Of a stretch of DNA of 64,000 nucleotides, positions 1-7,740 are shown piece by piece. The stretch is from Bacillus tequilensis KCTC 13622 (GTDB taxonomy: Bacteria; Bacillota; Bacilli; Bacillales; Bacillaceae), in assembly GCF_000507145.1 (NCBI RefSeq), contig NZ_AYTO01000001.1:62001-126000 (forward strand), read 5' to 3'. The translations under genes and the position numbers were made by a program. The notes beneath the pieces were generated by a model. That model saw nothing but the letters and a program-made list of their open reading frames with translations, was not told where the DNA came from and made no database searches. Within the stretch, counting starts at the first letter, position 1. Each line of letters begins with the position of its first letter.

Positions 1-630
1 CCGATTCCGAAAAATGAAATGATGGATACCATCACTCAATATATATTTGAAATGAAAAACCCGTATATCCAGCGGATCACAAGGTTTTTAGTCAAAAAAC
101 ACGAAGCTGAATTTATGGATTATCCGGCGGCTACGAAAAACCACCATGAGTTTGTCTCAGGCTTAGCGTACCATGTCGTTTCGATGCTGAATCTGGCAAA
201 ATCCATTGCGGATTTATATCCGTCTCTTGACCGCGATCTGCTGTATGCCGGTGTTATCCTGCATGACCTTGGAAAAGTGAAAGAGCTGTCTGGCCCTGTT
301 TCCACTTCGTATACGGTCGAAGGCAATTTGCTCGGCCATATTTCGATTATGGTGACGGAGCTGTCAAAAGCGGCTGAGGAGCTTCAAATCGATTGTGAAG
401 AGGTGTTAATTCTTCAGCACTTGATTTTGAGTCACCACGGCAAAGCAGAATGGGGAAGCCCGAAACCGCCGATGGTGAAGGAAGCGGAAATTTTACACTA
501 TATCGATAATCTGGATGCCAAAATGAACATGATGGACAGAGCGCTTGAGCGCGTGAAGCCGGGCGAATATACTGAACGTGTATTTGCGCTGGAAAACCGT
601 TCCTTTTATAAACCGACTTTTCACAAATAA
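1..630 (+). CDS. yhaM: 3'-5' exoribonuclease YhaM, 3' part only
   Basis: The reading frame is open from the first base, so the gene starts outside the window; about 209 C-terminal residues of a roughly 314-residue family are visible. They form the HD-type metal-dependent phosphohydrolase domain, with HHEFVSG near the window start, the ILHDLGKV motif about residue 87 of the visible part, and a further LSHHG histidine pair. The N-terminal OB-fold nucleic-acid-binding part is missing. YhaM is a cytoplasmic Mn-dependent exonuclease that trims short single-stranded RNA and DNA. A terminator follows directly. Identity is secure from the HD block and from the following yhaL-prsA neighbourhood. Confidence 0.93.
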   Translation, partial: PIPKNEMMDTITQYIFEMKNPYIQRITRFLVKKHEAEFMDYPAATKNHHEFVSGLAYHVVSMLNLAKSIADLYPSLDRDLLYAGVILHDLGKVKELSGPVSTSYTVEGNLLGHISIMVTELSKAAEELQIDCEEVLILQHLILSHHGKAEWGSPKPPMVKEAEILHYIDNLDAKMNMMDRALERVKPGEYTERVFALENRSFYKPTFHK

Positions 631-632
631 TC

Positions 633-673
633 AAAAAAGGACTGACGCTGATCATTCAGGTCAGTCCTTTTTT
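633..673 (+). terminator. Terminator of yhaM
   Basis: A stem of AAAAGGACTGA against TCAGTCCTTTT ends in a run of six or more T, immediately after the yhaM stop. Confidence 0.85.
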
Positions 674-755
674 ATGCGCTTTTGACGCTCATAACTCGTC
701 TCATTCCCGCATATGGTTAACAATAAAGAATCTATGCAAAAAGGGGGAGGAGCCC

Positions 756-968
756 GTGTTGTTTTTTCCATGGTGGGTGTATCTTTGTATTGTAGGCATC
801 ATTTTCAGTGCATATAAACTTGTGGCGGCAGCCAAAGAGGAAGAAAAAGTAGATCAATCGTTTATTGAAAAAGAAGGGCAGATTTATATAGAGAGGATGG
901 AAAAGGAGAGAGAACGCCGCAGTTCTCAACAGCATGATGAAGAAAATCAAAACCATTCCATCGCATAA
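756..968 (+). CDS. yhaL: Sporulation-linked small membrane protein YhaL
   Basis: A 70-residue protein with one N-terminal membrane segment (residues 2-25) and a long charged, helix-prone tail rich in Glu, Lys and Arg. It begins with GTG at 756, placed 6 bases after the strong site AAGGGGGAGG; TTG at 759 is a weaker alternative. Homologues are annotated as sporulation proteins, but the sequence shows only a membrane-anchored cytoplasmic tail. It is a single gene between the yhaM terminator and a terminator shared with the convergent prsA. Confidence 0.8.
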   Translation: MLFFPWWVYLCIVGIIFSAYKLVAAAKEEEKVDQSFIEKEGQIYIERMEKERERRSSQQHDEENQNHSIA

Positions 969-1008
969 AAAAAACTGTGCGGCTCAATGAGCCTGCACAG
1001 TTTTTTTA
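968..1008. terminator. Bidirectional terminator between yhaL and prsA
   Basis: AAAAACTGTGC pairs with GCACAGTTTTT around a loop containing GGCTCAATGAGCC. A-runs and T-runs flank both sides, so it can serve both convergent genes. Confidence 0.85.
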
Positions 1009-1890
1009 TTATTTAGAACCGTTTGAAGAGGAAGAAGAGTTGCTGCTTTCCGTATTAAACGTGTCTTTCAGGTCTTTATCTTTTACGTCGATGTCAGCTT
1101 TTTTCATGACTTTTTGAACAGCTTCCTGAACAGCTGCATTGTCACCTAGTTTTTGTTCAAGCGCGTCGGATTTCAGTTCTTTTTTCATATCATCATATTT
1201 GCCGCGTTCTTCTGTCTTTTTAATGATGTGGTAGCCGTATTGTGTTTTGACAGGATCACTGACTTCACCTGTTTTTAAGTTGAATGCAGCTTTACTGAAA
1301 TCAGCAACCATACCATCTTTGGCGAACCAGCCAAGGTCCCCGCCTTGTGATGCTGAACGTGCATCTGTAGAGTATTCTTTCGCAAGGTCCTCAAATTTCT
1401 CGCCTTTTTTCAGCTTTTTCTCTATTTCATCAGCAGTCTTTTTATCAGCGACAAGGATGTGGCTTGCGCGGATTTTGCCTTTTAAGCCTTCCCAGTACTC
1501 TTTAGTATCAGCATCTGTAACTTTAATGTTATCTTTAGCCGCTTTTTGTGTGAGCAATTCATATTTCACTTGCTCTTTCAGGTAATCCTTTCCATATTGC
1601 TTTTCGAGGGCTGAATATTGATCACCAAGCTGTGATTTGTATTCTTTCAGCTTGTTGTCAATTTCTTTATCCGTCACTTTGTATTTTTTGTCTAATACTT
1701 TTTCTTGCACGAGCTGTGTCAGGACGCTCGCGCCGGCTGTTTTCTTCATGTTTGTGTAAAGCTCGCCTTTTGTTACATCGCCTGCGTCTGTTTTTGCGAT
1801 CACTTCTTTGTCGCCGCTGCTGCAAGCACTGAGAGCGAGGATGCTTGTTGCAGTGATAGCTGCTATTGCGATTTTCTTCATAGTTTTCAA
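1009..1890 (-). CDS. prsA: Extracytoplasmic foldase lipoprotein PrsA
   Basis: PrsA is a membrane-anchored peptidyl-prolyl isomerase that folds secreted proteins, including alpha-amylase and subtilisin, at the outer face of the membrane. The product starts with a lipoprotein signal peptide whose lipobox LALSAC puts the lipidated Cys at residue 23 counting from the first ATG (20 from the internal MKKIAI start). A parvulin domain follows at about residues 135-230 (IRASHILVADKK, QYGYHIIKK), flanked by Lys-rich helical segments, and the tail is Ser/Asn-rich. The ATG at 1890 (MKTMKK) and the one three codons in are both possible; the upstream AGGAG suits the internal one as well. It is transcribed alone from a sigma-A-like promoter, and its client gene aprE lies 34 kb away in the same window. 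Confidence 0.95.
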   Translation of the reverse strand: MKTMKKIAIAAITATSILALSACSSGDKEVIAKTDAGDVTKGELYTNMKKTAGASVLTQLVQEKVLDKKYKVTDKEIDNKLKEYKSQLGDQYSALEKQYGKDYLKEQVKYELLTQKAAKDNIKVTDADTKEYWEGLKGKIRASHILVADKKTADEIEKKLKKGEKFEDLAKEYSTDARSASQGGDLGWFAKDGMVADFSKAAFNLKTGEVSDPVKTQYGYHIIKKTEERGKYDDMKKELKSDALEQKLGDNAAVQEAVQKVMKKADIDVKDKDLKDTFNTESSNSSSSSNGSK

Positions 1891-1927
1891 ACACTCCTAA
1901 TCATTCCAAATTAAATTACCTATGCGT

Positions 1928-1955
1928 ATCATAACATATTGTGGCTTTCTGTAAA
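1928..1955 (-). promoter_or_regulatory. Probable sigma-A promoter of prsA
   Basis: On the minus strand TTTACA (1950-1955) and TATGAT (1928-1933) are separated by 16 bases, about 40 bases upstream of the prsA start. Confidence 0.5.
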
Positions 1956-2040
1956 AAGATTTTAAATAAAGGGCATTCGTCTAGTCAAATTTTTGCTGAT
2001 GACATACTTATATATTGATCAAGAAAAGGAGGTATGTAAC

Positions 2041-2127
2041 ATGAGCGGAGGATACTCTAACGGATTCGCGTTGCTCGTAGTACTGTTCATTTTGCTTATC
2101 ATCGTAGGTGCAGCTTACATCTACTAA
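2041..2127 (+). CDS. YjcZ-like 28-residue membrane micropeptide (first copy)
   Basis: ATG at 2041 follows a near-perfect AAAAGGAGGT site at 2024-2033 and opens a 28-codon frame ended by TAA at 2125. The peptide begins MSGGYSNGFALLVVLFILLI and ends AAYIY, a single hydrophobic helix with a Gly-rich N-terminus. This layout is typical of the YjcZ/YczN sporulation micropeptides that sit in spore-forming cell membranes. A hairpin terminator follows. It has a paralogue 124 bases downstream with the same FALLVVLFILLII core. Confidence 0.85.
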   Translation: MSGGYSNGFALLVVLFILLIIVGAAYIY

Positions 2128-2136
2128 GCAGCCCGG

Positions 2137-2169
2137 GGATCGCTTGCAAGATAAGCGATCCTTTATTTT
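2137..2169 (+). terminator. Terminator after first micropeptide gene
   Basis: GGATCGCTT (2137-2145) pairs with AAGCGATCC (2153-2161), followed by TTTATTTT. Confidence 0.8.
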
Positions 2170-2251
2170 CACTAGCGCCTAATCGTTTCAATCATGAATT
2201 GCATAAGATGTAATTGGTAAATAAAGCTTTTTACAGGAGGTGCTTTTTAAG

Positions 2252-2338
2252 ATGGGTGAGGTATTTGCAGGCGGATTCGCTTTATTGGTTGTGTTATTTA
2301 TTTTATTGATTATCATCGGCGCTTCTTGGCTGTGCTAA
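2252..2338 (+). CDS. YjcZ-like 28-residue membrane micropeptide (second copy)
   Basis: ATG at 2252 follows ACAGGAGGTGC, with a spacing of about 9 bases. The 28-residue product starts MGEVFAGGFALLVVL and ends GASWLC, so its membrane core FALLVVLFILLII is identical to the first copy while the ends differ. The neighbouring copy and the separate terminators suggest two independently expressed duplicates. The C-terminal Cys is unlike the Tyr end of the first copy. Confidence 0.85.
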   Translation: MGEVFAGGFALLVVLFILLIIIGASWLC

Positions 2339-2347
2339 TCAAAATAA

Positions 2348-2384
2348 AAAGCATAGCTGCTAAATCGCAGCTATGCTTTCTTTC
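2348..2384 (+). terminator. Terminator after second micropeptide gene
   Basis: A perfect 13-bp stem AAAGCATAGCTGC/GCAGCTATGCTTT (2348-2360 and 2367-2379) is followed by TCTTT. It can also terminate the opposing small membrane gene. Confidence 0.85.
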
Positions 2385-2388
2385 GTAT

Positions 2389-2574
2389 TTACACTGTAAA
2401 GGAGATCTCCACAAACGAAGAGATCAGTAAAATTAATATAGAAACATTAATAAATCGAAATACCTTATCCTGCCGCTCTTCAGGAATCTCTCTGACAAGG
2501 CATAATGTATTGGTGAGCCTGTTTATAAAATATAAAATAAACACGGCAGCCACGATAAAATAGAATAAAATGAT
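2389..2574 (-). CDS. Small two-helix membrane protein without a canonical start
   Basis: On the minus strand an open frame of about 61 codons ends with TAA at 2389. It encodes two hydrophobic helices (LFYFIVAAVFILYFI near the start, INVSILILLISSFV near the end) joined by a charged segment (REIPEERQDKVFR). A strong ribosome site GAGAGGGGG (2583-2591) lies 8 bases before ATC (2572-2574) and 11 before ATT (2569-2571). No ATG, GTG or TTG occurs in frame before the first helix. The coordinates assume ATC as start. Either a rare start codon is used or the start has mutated. I do not recognise the family. Confidence 0.5.
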   Translation of the reverse strand: MILFYFIVAAVFILYFINRLTNTLCLVREIPEERQDKVFRFINVSILILLISSFVEISFTV

Positions 2575-2678
2575 GGGAGATTCCCCCTCTCTCTGAACTG
2601 TCCCATATTACATTACCAAATATTTATTAAAAAAGATAGAATGCAAATTGAAAAATCGCCAATAGCGCCAAGGTTGTG

Positions 2679-3197
2679 CTACTTTTCAACAAGAATATCC
2701 AAGCCGTCCGCTTCCTGATCAATAAAACAGGCTTTTGGCGCTTGTATCAGCTTGAGAGCCAGCAAAAAGTCAGGAAGACAGTAGCCTGCATGAATGCCTG
2801 AAATCATGCAGAAATAATGAGCGTGATTTGGAAATGCCAGCGCGGCGTAAAATAATACAGGCGTAATCAGCAAGAACGGGCTTACGAGTGAAATCAGCAT
2901 TGTTGTTTTTGGTATTCGTTTCCATGTGCGCATACGCAAGATGTAAAACTTTTTTTCTATTTTTCTTTTTTTGCAGATGATTGGCAGGACATGAATGACT
3001 TTATGTACAAATAAAATAACGACGAGCAAACCGCCGAATAAAGGTACATATTCATCGCTTAAGCTTGTGCCAGGCCGCAGCAGCTCAAATGCTAAAAAAG
3101 TAGATATAAAAACCGAAATCATAAAACATACAGCAGTTAATATTATGCGAATGGCGCCATAATCCTTCATGAGATTTATGGTCTTCCAGCAATTCAT
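2679..3197 (-). CDS. yhaJ: DUF3267-type membrane protein YhaJ
   Basis: A 172-residue integral membrane protein with four predicted helices: two before residue 75 and two at about 105-150. A His is embedded in a helix context (HKVIHVLP), a pattern seen in DUF3267 proteins, which resemble membrane metalloproteases in layout without a proven activity. I chose ATG at 3197 because GGAAGGA stands 8 bases upstream; earlier in-frame ATGs at 3206 and 3254 lack spacing or a site. The function is unknown. It is a single gene, with no terminator between it and the small gene downstream. Confidence 0.65.
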   Translation of the reverse strand: MNCWKTINLMKDYGAIRIILTAVCFMISVFISTFLAFELLRPGTSLSDEYVPLFGGLLVVILFVHKVIHVLPIICKKRKIEKKFYILRMRTWKRIPKTTMLISLVSPFLLITPVLFYAALAFPNHAHYFCMISGIHAGYCLPDFLLALKLIQAPKACFIDQEADGLDILVEK

Positions 3198-3405
3198 CAA
3201 AGTCATCCTTCCATACATCTTGAATAGAATCTCAAAATAATTTACTCCTCCCAAGAGAAAAAATCAATGCTTTTTTGAGAAAAAAATATCATAAGGCAGG
3301 TATTTTTTTGAAGCGGGCAAACAAACTGCGAAATATGGGTTTAGAACTTTCTTCTCAGTCAATTATCAGCTAAAATAAGATTAAAGATAGAAAGAAGTGG
3401 TGTGG

Positions 3406-3747
3406 ATGGATTCGATGGATCATCGCATTGAGCGATTGGAATATTACATACAATTATTAGTGAAAACAGTAGATATGGACAGGTACCCTTTCTATGCGCT
3501 TCTCATTGATAAAGGGCTGAGCAAGGAAGAAGGGGAAGAGGTTATGAGGATATGCGTTGAATTGTCAGAAGAGCTGGCAGCACAAAAAGCGCAAGGATTT
3601 GTAACCTTCGATAAGCTCCTTGCGCTTTTTGCCGGACAGCTGAATGAAAAATTAGATGTTCATGAAACGATTTTTGCCCTGTATGAACAGGGGCTTTATC
3701 AAGAGCTGATGGAAGTCTTTATCGACATTATGAAGCACTTTGATTAA
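3406..3747 (+). CDS. yhaI: DUF1878 family protein YhaI
   Basis: A 113-residue soluble, acidic, all-helical protein with no membrane segment or known catalytic motif. Start ATG 3406 gives the usual length; GTG 3397 would add three residues. The function is unknown and the family is confined to Bacilli. Its TAA (3745-3747) overlaps the stop of the convergent scoC (3744-3746), so no terminator can fit between them and the transcripts must run into each other. Confidence 0.8.
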   Translation: MDSMDHRIERLEYYIQLLVKTVDMDRYPFYALLIDKGLSKEEGEEVMRICVELSEELAAQKAQGFVTFDKLLALFAGQLNEKLDVHETIFALYEQGLYQELMEVFIDIMKHFD

Positions 3748-4355
3748 CTGTTTACAGGTTCTAGCTCTTCTGCCAGTTCATCCGCCGCACTGTCCTTAGC
3801 TTTTTTCTTCAGTTTTCCGTTTACGCTTTCAAAGTCATTGTCAATATTGGTCAGAGACGTTTCAAAAATTTCCATAAAATCATCGCCATATATATGGCGT
3901 ATCATACACATCATTTCTGCCACTTCAGGGAATTTTCCGAATAAATGATACAGAGGCTGTGACCCTTTAAAAACCGCATTGCGAGTCGGATCAAATTCCT
4001 CAAGCAAGCTCCAGAAAACCTCAGTGCCTTCCTCGGTTAATTGGACGTATGTGTTCCGTTTATCATTCAGCCGTTTGGAGAACCTTAAATATCCCCGTTC
4101 TTCCAGCTTTTTTGAAAAGTTGAATGCCGTTGATACATGCATGACCCCGAATTTCGCGATCTCAGAAATGGATGCTCCATTCAGCTGATACGCAATCCAT
4201 AAAATATGATGTTCATTAATATTCAAGTCATACGGTTTGAGCCATTGCTGCCAATCCTTCTCTATCGATTTCCAAAGAGCCTTGCTAAGCTGAGCCATTT
4301 TCTGGGTGAAGACAAGAGCCTCTTTCACATCATAAGGCGGTTCCACTCGATTCAT
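3744..4355 (-). CDS. scoC: Transition-state repressor ScoC (Hpr)
   Basis: A 203-residue MarR-family winged-helix regulator. The winged helix lies at about residues 45-125 ([20 protein letters not shown] recognition region, then [11 protein letters not shown] wing). ScoC represses protease genes including aprE and nprE, and sinI, during exponential growth, binding RATANTATY sites. Such sites are visible in this window in the aprE promoter region at 36.2 and 36.5 kb. Start ATG at 4355 has GCAGGTGACG upstream. The full family length is present and the C-terminal tail is highly charged. Confidence 0.95.
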   Translation of the reverse strand: MNRVEPPYDVKEALVFTQKMAQLSKALWKSIEKDWQQWLKPYDLNINEHHILWIAYQLNGASISEIAKFGVMHVSTAFNFSKKLEERGYLRFSKRLNDKRNTYVQLTEEGTEVFWSLLEEFDPTRNAVFKGSQPLYHLFGKFPEVAEMMCMIRHIYGDDFMEIFETSLTNIDNDFESVNGKLKKKAKDSAADELAEELEPVNS

Positions 4356-4481
4356 TACGTCACCTGCTTCTCTTTTTCTTTTTCTCTATTATGCCAATAA
4401 AATAAAGATTAATAAAGATGAAAGTGTAAGAATTTTTTAATAAATTCAAAATCCGTTGCGGTGAGAGGCTTTTTCGGCAAC

Positions 4482-4518
4482 AAAAAATGCGGGTTCCCAT
4501 TGGGGCCGCATTTTTTTG
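4482..4518. terminator. Terminator of yhaH, upstream of scoC
   Basis: AAAAAATGCGG pairs with CCGCATTTTTTT across a loop of GTTCCCATTGGGG. It lies downstream of yhaH on the minus strand. Confidence 0.8.
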
Positions 4519-4532
4519 TTTAGAATAGGATA

Positions 4533-4889
4533 TTAGTTTTGTAAGGTTTTCTCCAGCTGTCTGATTTTCTCTTCAATATCAGCAATTTCTTTTTGCAAAT
4601 CCTGCTGATGAGGCTTGATCTCTTCCCGCCATTTTTTAATTGACGTTTGGAGCTCGCCGCTCACGTCTTTAATCACATCTGTGCTTTCTTTGGCCGCTTT
4701 GATCAGCTGGTCTTTTAACGCAAGCCCGTCTGATTTTAAGCGTTTGATCGTTTCTTCGAAAGAATCATAATTGGTTTTCATTTTTTCACGCAGCTGCTTT
4801 CCTGAGGAAGGTGCGGTAAGAAGAACCGCTGCTCCTCCGATGATGCCGCCTACGAATAGTCCTGTTAATAGAGAACGTCCGCTTGCCAT
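4533..4889 (-). CDS. yhaH: YtxH-like membrane-associated protein YhaH
   Basis: A 118-residue protein with a Gly-rich N-terminal membrane segment (LLTGLFVGGIIGGAAVLLTA) followed by a long amphipathic, coiled-coil-like helical tail rich in Lys and Glu. This is the YtxH/gas-vesicle-protein-like layout often found in stress- or sporulation-induced proteins. I chose ATG 4889 (MASGRS) because GGGGTGA lies just upstream; the longer frame to 4934 has no ribosome site. The molecular role is unknown. Confidence 0.8.
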   Translation of the reverse strand: MASGRSLLTGLFVGGIIGGAAVLLTAPSSGKQLREKMKTNYDSFEETIKRLKSDGLALKDQLIKAAKESTDVIKDVSGELQTSIKKWREEIKPHQQDLQKEIADIEEKIRQLEKTLQN

Positions 4890-5020
4890 TACAATCACCC
4901 CGTCTTTTTCTTGAAAATAGGATTCATTCAGCATGTTTCAATTTTTGTTGAAAGCCCTGAACTTCTATACATAGCTTGCTTTATTTTAGCATATTTTTTA
5001 AGTGAAAAGGAGGGAGAAGG

Positions 5021-5212
5021 TTGTCTGTCTTTATGATTGTATTGTCCTGTATCACCCTCGCCTTCGCTTCAGGGGCTGTTTACTATATCAGACTTCTCAG
5101 CCAGGCTGCTTCTTATCCGCCCAAGAAGGTTATCCGGCAGAAAGCGTTTGTTTGTTCAACCGGAACTGCCTTTACACTATGTCTTATCTTTTTCACAAAA
5201 CTCTTCGCTTAA
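5021..5212 (+). CDS. Small two-helix membrane protein
   Basis: A 63-residue frame starts at TTG 5021, six bases after AAAAGGAGGG. It encodes two hydrophobic helices (about residues 4-24 and 42-62) separated by a short basic loop (YPPKKVIRQKAF). The strong ribosome site and membrane pattern argue for a real gene. ATG 5033 is an alternative start without its own site. I do not recognise the family. It is divergent from yhaH and convergent with trpP. Confidence 0.6.
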   Translation: MSVFMIVLSCITLAFASGAVYYIRLLSQAASYPPKKVIRQKAFVCSTGTAFTLCLIFFTKLFA

Positions 5213-5244
5213 AACATGCAGACATGCTGCGGGCTCTCTGTCCG

Positions 5245-5277
5245 AAAAAACCTCTCCCGGAAGCGGAAGAGGTTTTG
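5245..5277. terminator. Terminator of trpP
   Basis: AAAACCTCT (5247-5255) pairs with AGAGGTTTT (5268-5276). The A-run at 5245-5250 gives a U-tail on the minus strand, so it mainly serves trpP. Confidence 0.75.
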
Positions 5278-5285
5278 GATGGTAA

Positions 5286-5804
5286 TTATTTAACAGCTTC
5301 CATAATGCTCGAACGCCTTAAAATGGTTTGCACAATCGGAAAAATAATGATCATTGCGATTGTATTCAGTACAGCGGCAGGCAGAACAACAGCTGCGAAC
5401 AATGCGGCGAAACCGCCAGGCAAACCGACGATCAATAAAGCTGATGATAAAAAGACAATCCCCGATATAATAGTCCCGATCGCTGTCAGTACAGCGGCTG
5501 CGCTTGTTTTCCGGCTCTTTCTGAACATGAGGAACAGGAAGAAGAACAGAAACGCTGACACGGGTTTATCAATGATGTTGGGAATCTGTCCCGCCGGAAA
5601 TGCGGTTGTAAGCGCGGAAATAATTCCGGTCACAATTCCGATGACGAGTACATTTTGCACTCTTGGGAACAGGAGGATGCCCATGAACATCATGATTAGC
5701 ATCATATCTGGTTTCATGCCGCCTAAAAAGGGCGGAATAATGGAATGGAGCGCTGCGCCGATTGCGGCAAACAGAGCCATAATAACTAACTCTTTTGTTT
5801 TCAT
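5286..5804 (-). CDS. trpP: Tryptophan transporter TrpP
   Basis: A 172-residue, very hydrophobic protein with five or six membrane helices and Gly/Pro-rich turns (IIPPFLGGMKPDMML near the start). It is the tryptophan uptake protein of B. subtilis, formerly YhaG. Start ATG 5804 has AGAGGAG upstream, and this ribosome site is embedded in GAG/TAG triplets that bind TRAP. Translation is therefore expected to be shut off when tryptophan is plentiful. It lies downstream of serC in the same direction but has its own leader. Confidence 0.93.
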   Translation of the reverse strand: MKTKELVIMALFAAIGAALHSIIPPFLGGMKPDMMLIMMFMGILLFPRVQNVLVIGIVTGIISALTTAFPAGQIPNIIDKPVSAFLFFFLFLMFRKSRKTSAAAVLTAIGTIISGIVFLSSALLIVGLPGGFAALFAAVVLPAAVLNTIAMIIIFPIVQTILRRSSIMEAVK

Positions 5805-5851
5805 ATCTATGCTCTCCTCTGCTAAGCTTCTTGCCCTCCAATAATATGCTC
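5786..5851 (-). promoter_or_regulatory. TRAP binding region over the trpP start
   Basis: Reading the minus strand toward and across the trpP start, (G/T)AG triplets occur at 5849-5851, 5836-5838, 5822-5824, 5817-5819, 5812-5814, 5807-5809, 5790-5792 and 5786-5788. That makes eight triplets, several spaced by two bases, with two inside the coding region and one in the Shine-Dalgarno sequence. TRAP is known to repress trpP translation by binding such triplets. Confidence 0.85.
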
Positions 5852-5927
5852 ATCATTTATTGCGAAGGCTTAAAGAATGTGATATGCAAACAGTATACCA
5901 AACGAACGGTTTGCATAGCCAGACTTT

Positions 5928-7007
5928 TTACTCATTTTTCTGCTGGAATTTCACCATGAACGCAGCTAATTTTTCACAGTCTTCGAGAGACACTGCGTTA
6001 TAAATAGAAGCGCGGCAGCCACCCACTGAGCGGTGTCCGCCAAGGCCGACCATTTTGGCTTCTTTTGCTTCTTGAACGAATGCTTTTGTTAATTCGTCAT
6101 CACGAAGCGTGAAGGTCACATTCATGCGGGAGCGGCTGTCGGTTCTGGCATGTCCTTTATAGAATCCGCTGCTTTCATCGATACAGCTGTAGAGAACCTG
6201 CGCTTTTTGTTCATTGCGCTGTTCGGCAGCTTCAACACCGCCGTTTTCCTTCAGCCATTCAAGAACAAGGCTCAGCATATAAATCGCAAATGTCGGCGGC
6301 GTGTTGTAGAGTGAATCCGCTTTGACATGCGTTGAATATTTCAGGATTTTTGGAACGTTCGCATTTTCATTTTGCAGCCACGTTTTTTTCATGATAACTA
6401 CTGTTACACCGGAAGGGCCGAGGTTCTTTTGAGCGCCTCCGTAGATCACGTCAAACTTGGACACATCGATTTTTCTGCTTAAAATATCGCTGGACATGTC
6501 AGCGACGAGCGGAATAGGGGAATTCGGAAACTCCTGCCACTGTGTGCCGAAAATCGTATTGTTGGACGTGATATGCAAATACGCGCCGTCTTTTGCCTTC
6601 GTAAGGTCAACCTCCGGAATGTAGCTGTAATGATCCGCTTCACTAGTGGCTGTCACAGAGGTGTTCCCGAACAGCTTTGCTTCAGCGAGGGCTTTTTCAG
6701 ACCAAGCTCCTGTCATCACAAAATGCGCGGTTTTTTCAGGTGTTAAAAAGTTCATCGGAAGCATGGAGAATTGGAGGCTTGCCCCGCCTTGAAGAAACAA
6801 AATTTCGTAATCTTCCGGGATGCCCATCAGTTCAATTAAAAGGCTTTTCGCTTTTTGGTGCACCGCTTCATATTCTTTGCTGCGGTGAGAAAGCTCCATA
6901 ACAGACATGCCGGATTCGTTAAAATCAATAAATTCTTTCTGTGCCTTTTGCAGAACTTCCAATGGCAGCGCTGCAGGACCTGCGTTAAAATTCGTTGTAC
7001 GTTCCAT
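5928..7007 (-). CDS. serC: Phosphoserine aminotransferase SerC
   Basis: A 359-residue class-V PLP aminotransferase that converts 3-phosphohydroxypyruvate and glutamate to phosphoserine in serine biosynthesis. The N-terminus NFNAGPAALP is typical, the PLP lysine lies in GGAQKNLGPSG (about residue 197), and the C-terminus carries GLGGHRSVGGCRASIYNA. Two adjacent ATGs (7010 and 7007) follow GGGAGA; the second gives the better spacing and the usual length. No terminator is visible between serC and trpP. Confidence 0.95.
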   Translation of the reverse strand: MERTTNFNAGPAALPLEVLQKAQKEFIDFNESGMSVMELSHRSKEYEAVHQKAKSLLIELMGIPEDYEILFLQGGASLQFSMLPMNFLTPEKTAHFVMTGAWSEKALAEAKLFGNTSVTATSEADHYSYIPEVDLTKAKDGAYLHITSNNTIFGTQWQEFPNSPIPLVADMSSDILSRKIDVSKFDVIYGGAQKNLGPSGVTVVIMKKTWLQNENANVPKILKYSTHVKADSLYNTPPTFAIYMLSLVLEWLKENGGVEAAEQRNEQKAQVLYSCIDESSGFYKGHARTDSRSRMNVTFTLRDDELTKAFVQEAKEAKMVGLGGHRSVGGCRASIYNAVSLEDCEKLAAFMVKFQQKNE

Positions 7008-7140
7008 CATGATCTCTCCCTGTTTTCCACGATTATGTATAAAATAATACAATTATCCTATCACAAAAATTCAGTTTTTTGATAAAAAAATTAGAATAAT
7101 CAAAAGAAATTGACGAATGTTTGTGAAATGTTCACAAACA

Positions 7141-7166
7141 AAAAACCTCATCTTATGATGAGGTCA
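7141..7166 (-). terminator. Terminator of hit
   Basis: On the minus strand CCTCATC-TTAT-GATGAGG is followed by six T. It overlaps the hit stop codon. Confidence 0.85.
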
Positions 7167-7590
7167 GGCGTTTTGCGATAGAGGAAGAAATCTTCTGCAG
7201 ATCCTCCGGTTTGTAATCGTCAGCATGCGTTTTCCAAACCGCTCCGAATCCGTCTCCTTTTCCGTAGCGCGGGATGATATGCATATGGTAATGAAAAACG
7301 GATTGTCCTGCTTTTTCGCCGTTATTGTTCAGCGTATTTAAGCCGATCGGTTCAAATTCATCCCGGATGGCGCGGGCGATTTTCGGAACGGCGTGAAAAT
7401 ATTGTTTTGCTAATTCATCCGTAAATTCATACACATTTTCGATATGCGTTTTCGGAATGACAAGCGTATGACCCTTTGTCACTTGGCTGATATCAAGGAA
7501 GGCCAGCACATGTTCATCTTCATACACTTTTGCTGACGGGATGTCGCCGGCGATAATTTTACAAAAGATACAATTCTCTGCACAATGCAT
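7153..7590 (-). CDS. hit: Histidine-triad nucleotide hydrolase Hit
   Basis: A 145-residue HIT-superfamily protein with the triad HYHMHIIPR near residue 100 and a CxxC start (CIFCK). The family hydrolyses nucleoside phosphoramidates or dinucleotides; the in vivo substrate is unclear. The start is ATG 7590, 10 bases after AAGGAGG. The frame stays open upstream but carries no homology there. It is divergent from ecsA, with a 488-bp gap between them. Confidence 0.93.
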   Translation of the reverse strand: MHCAENCIFCKIIAGDIPSAKVYEDEHVLAFLDISQVTKGHTLVIPKTHIENVYEFTDELAKQYFHAVPKIARAIRDEFEPIGLNTLNNNGEKAGQSVFHYHMHIIPRYGKGDGFGAVWKTHADDYKPEDLQKISSSIAKRLTSS

Positions 7591-7652
7591 GAGGGGTTCC
7601 TCCTTATGAAATTGTTTAGTATGTATACACTCATCGTACCACAGAAATGCAG

Positions 7653-7690
7653 GAAATAGAAAACAGGATGAACGGCGAGCGTTCACCCTG
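7653..7690 (-). terminator. Orphan minus-strand terminator upstream of hit
   Basis: CAGGGTGAACG (7680-7690, minus) pairs with CGTTCATCCTG (7664-7674) with one mismatch around a 5-base loop, followed by TTTTCTATTT. It points toward hit but lies upstream of the hit start, so it should end a transcript arising from the hit-ecsA gap. No gene is recognised there. Confidence 0.6.
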
Positions 7691-7740
7691 AATGCAGAGG
7701 AAGAGCTTATATGAAGAAAATGTGATATGCCTTTGGTAAG

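Noticed and set aside
5002-5844. Long plus-strand open frame (about 280 codons) over trpP
   Set aside because: It is antisense to the well-recognised trpP, and its composition is the mirror of a hydrophobic protein; only the short frame at 5021-5212 has a proper ribosome site.
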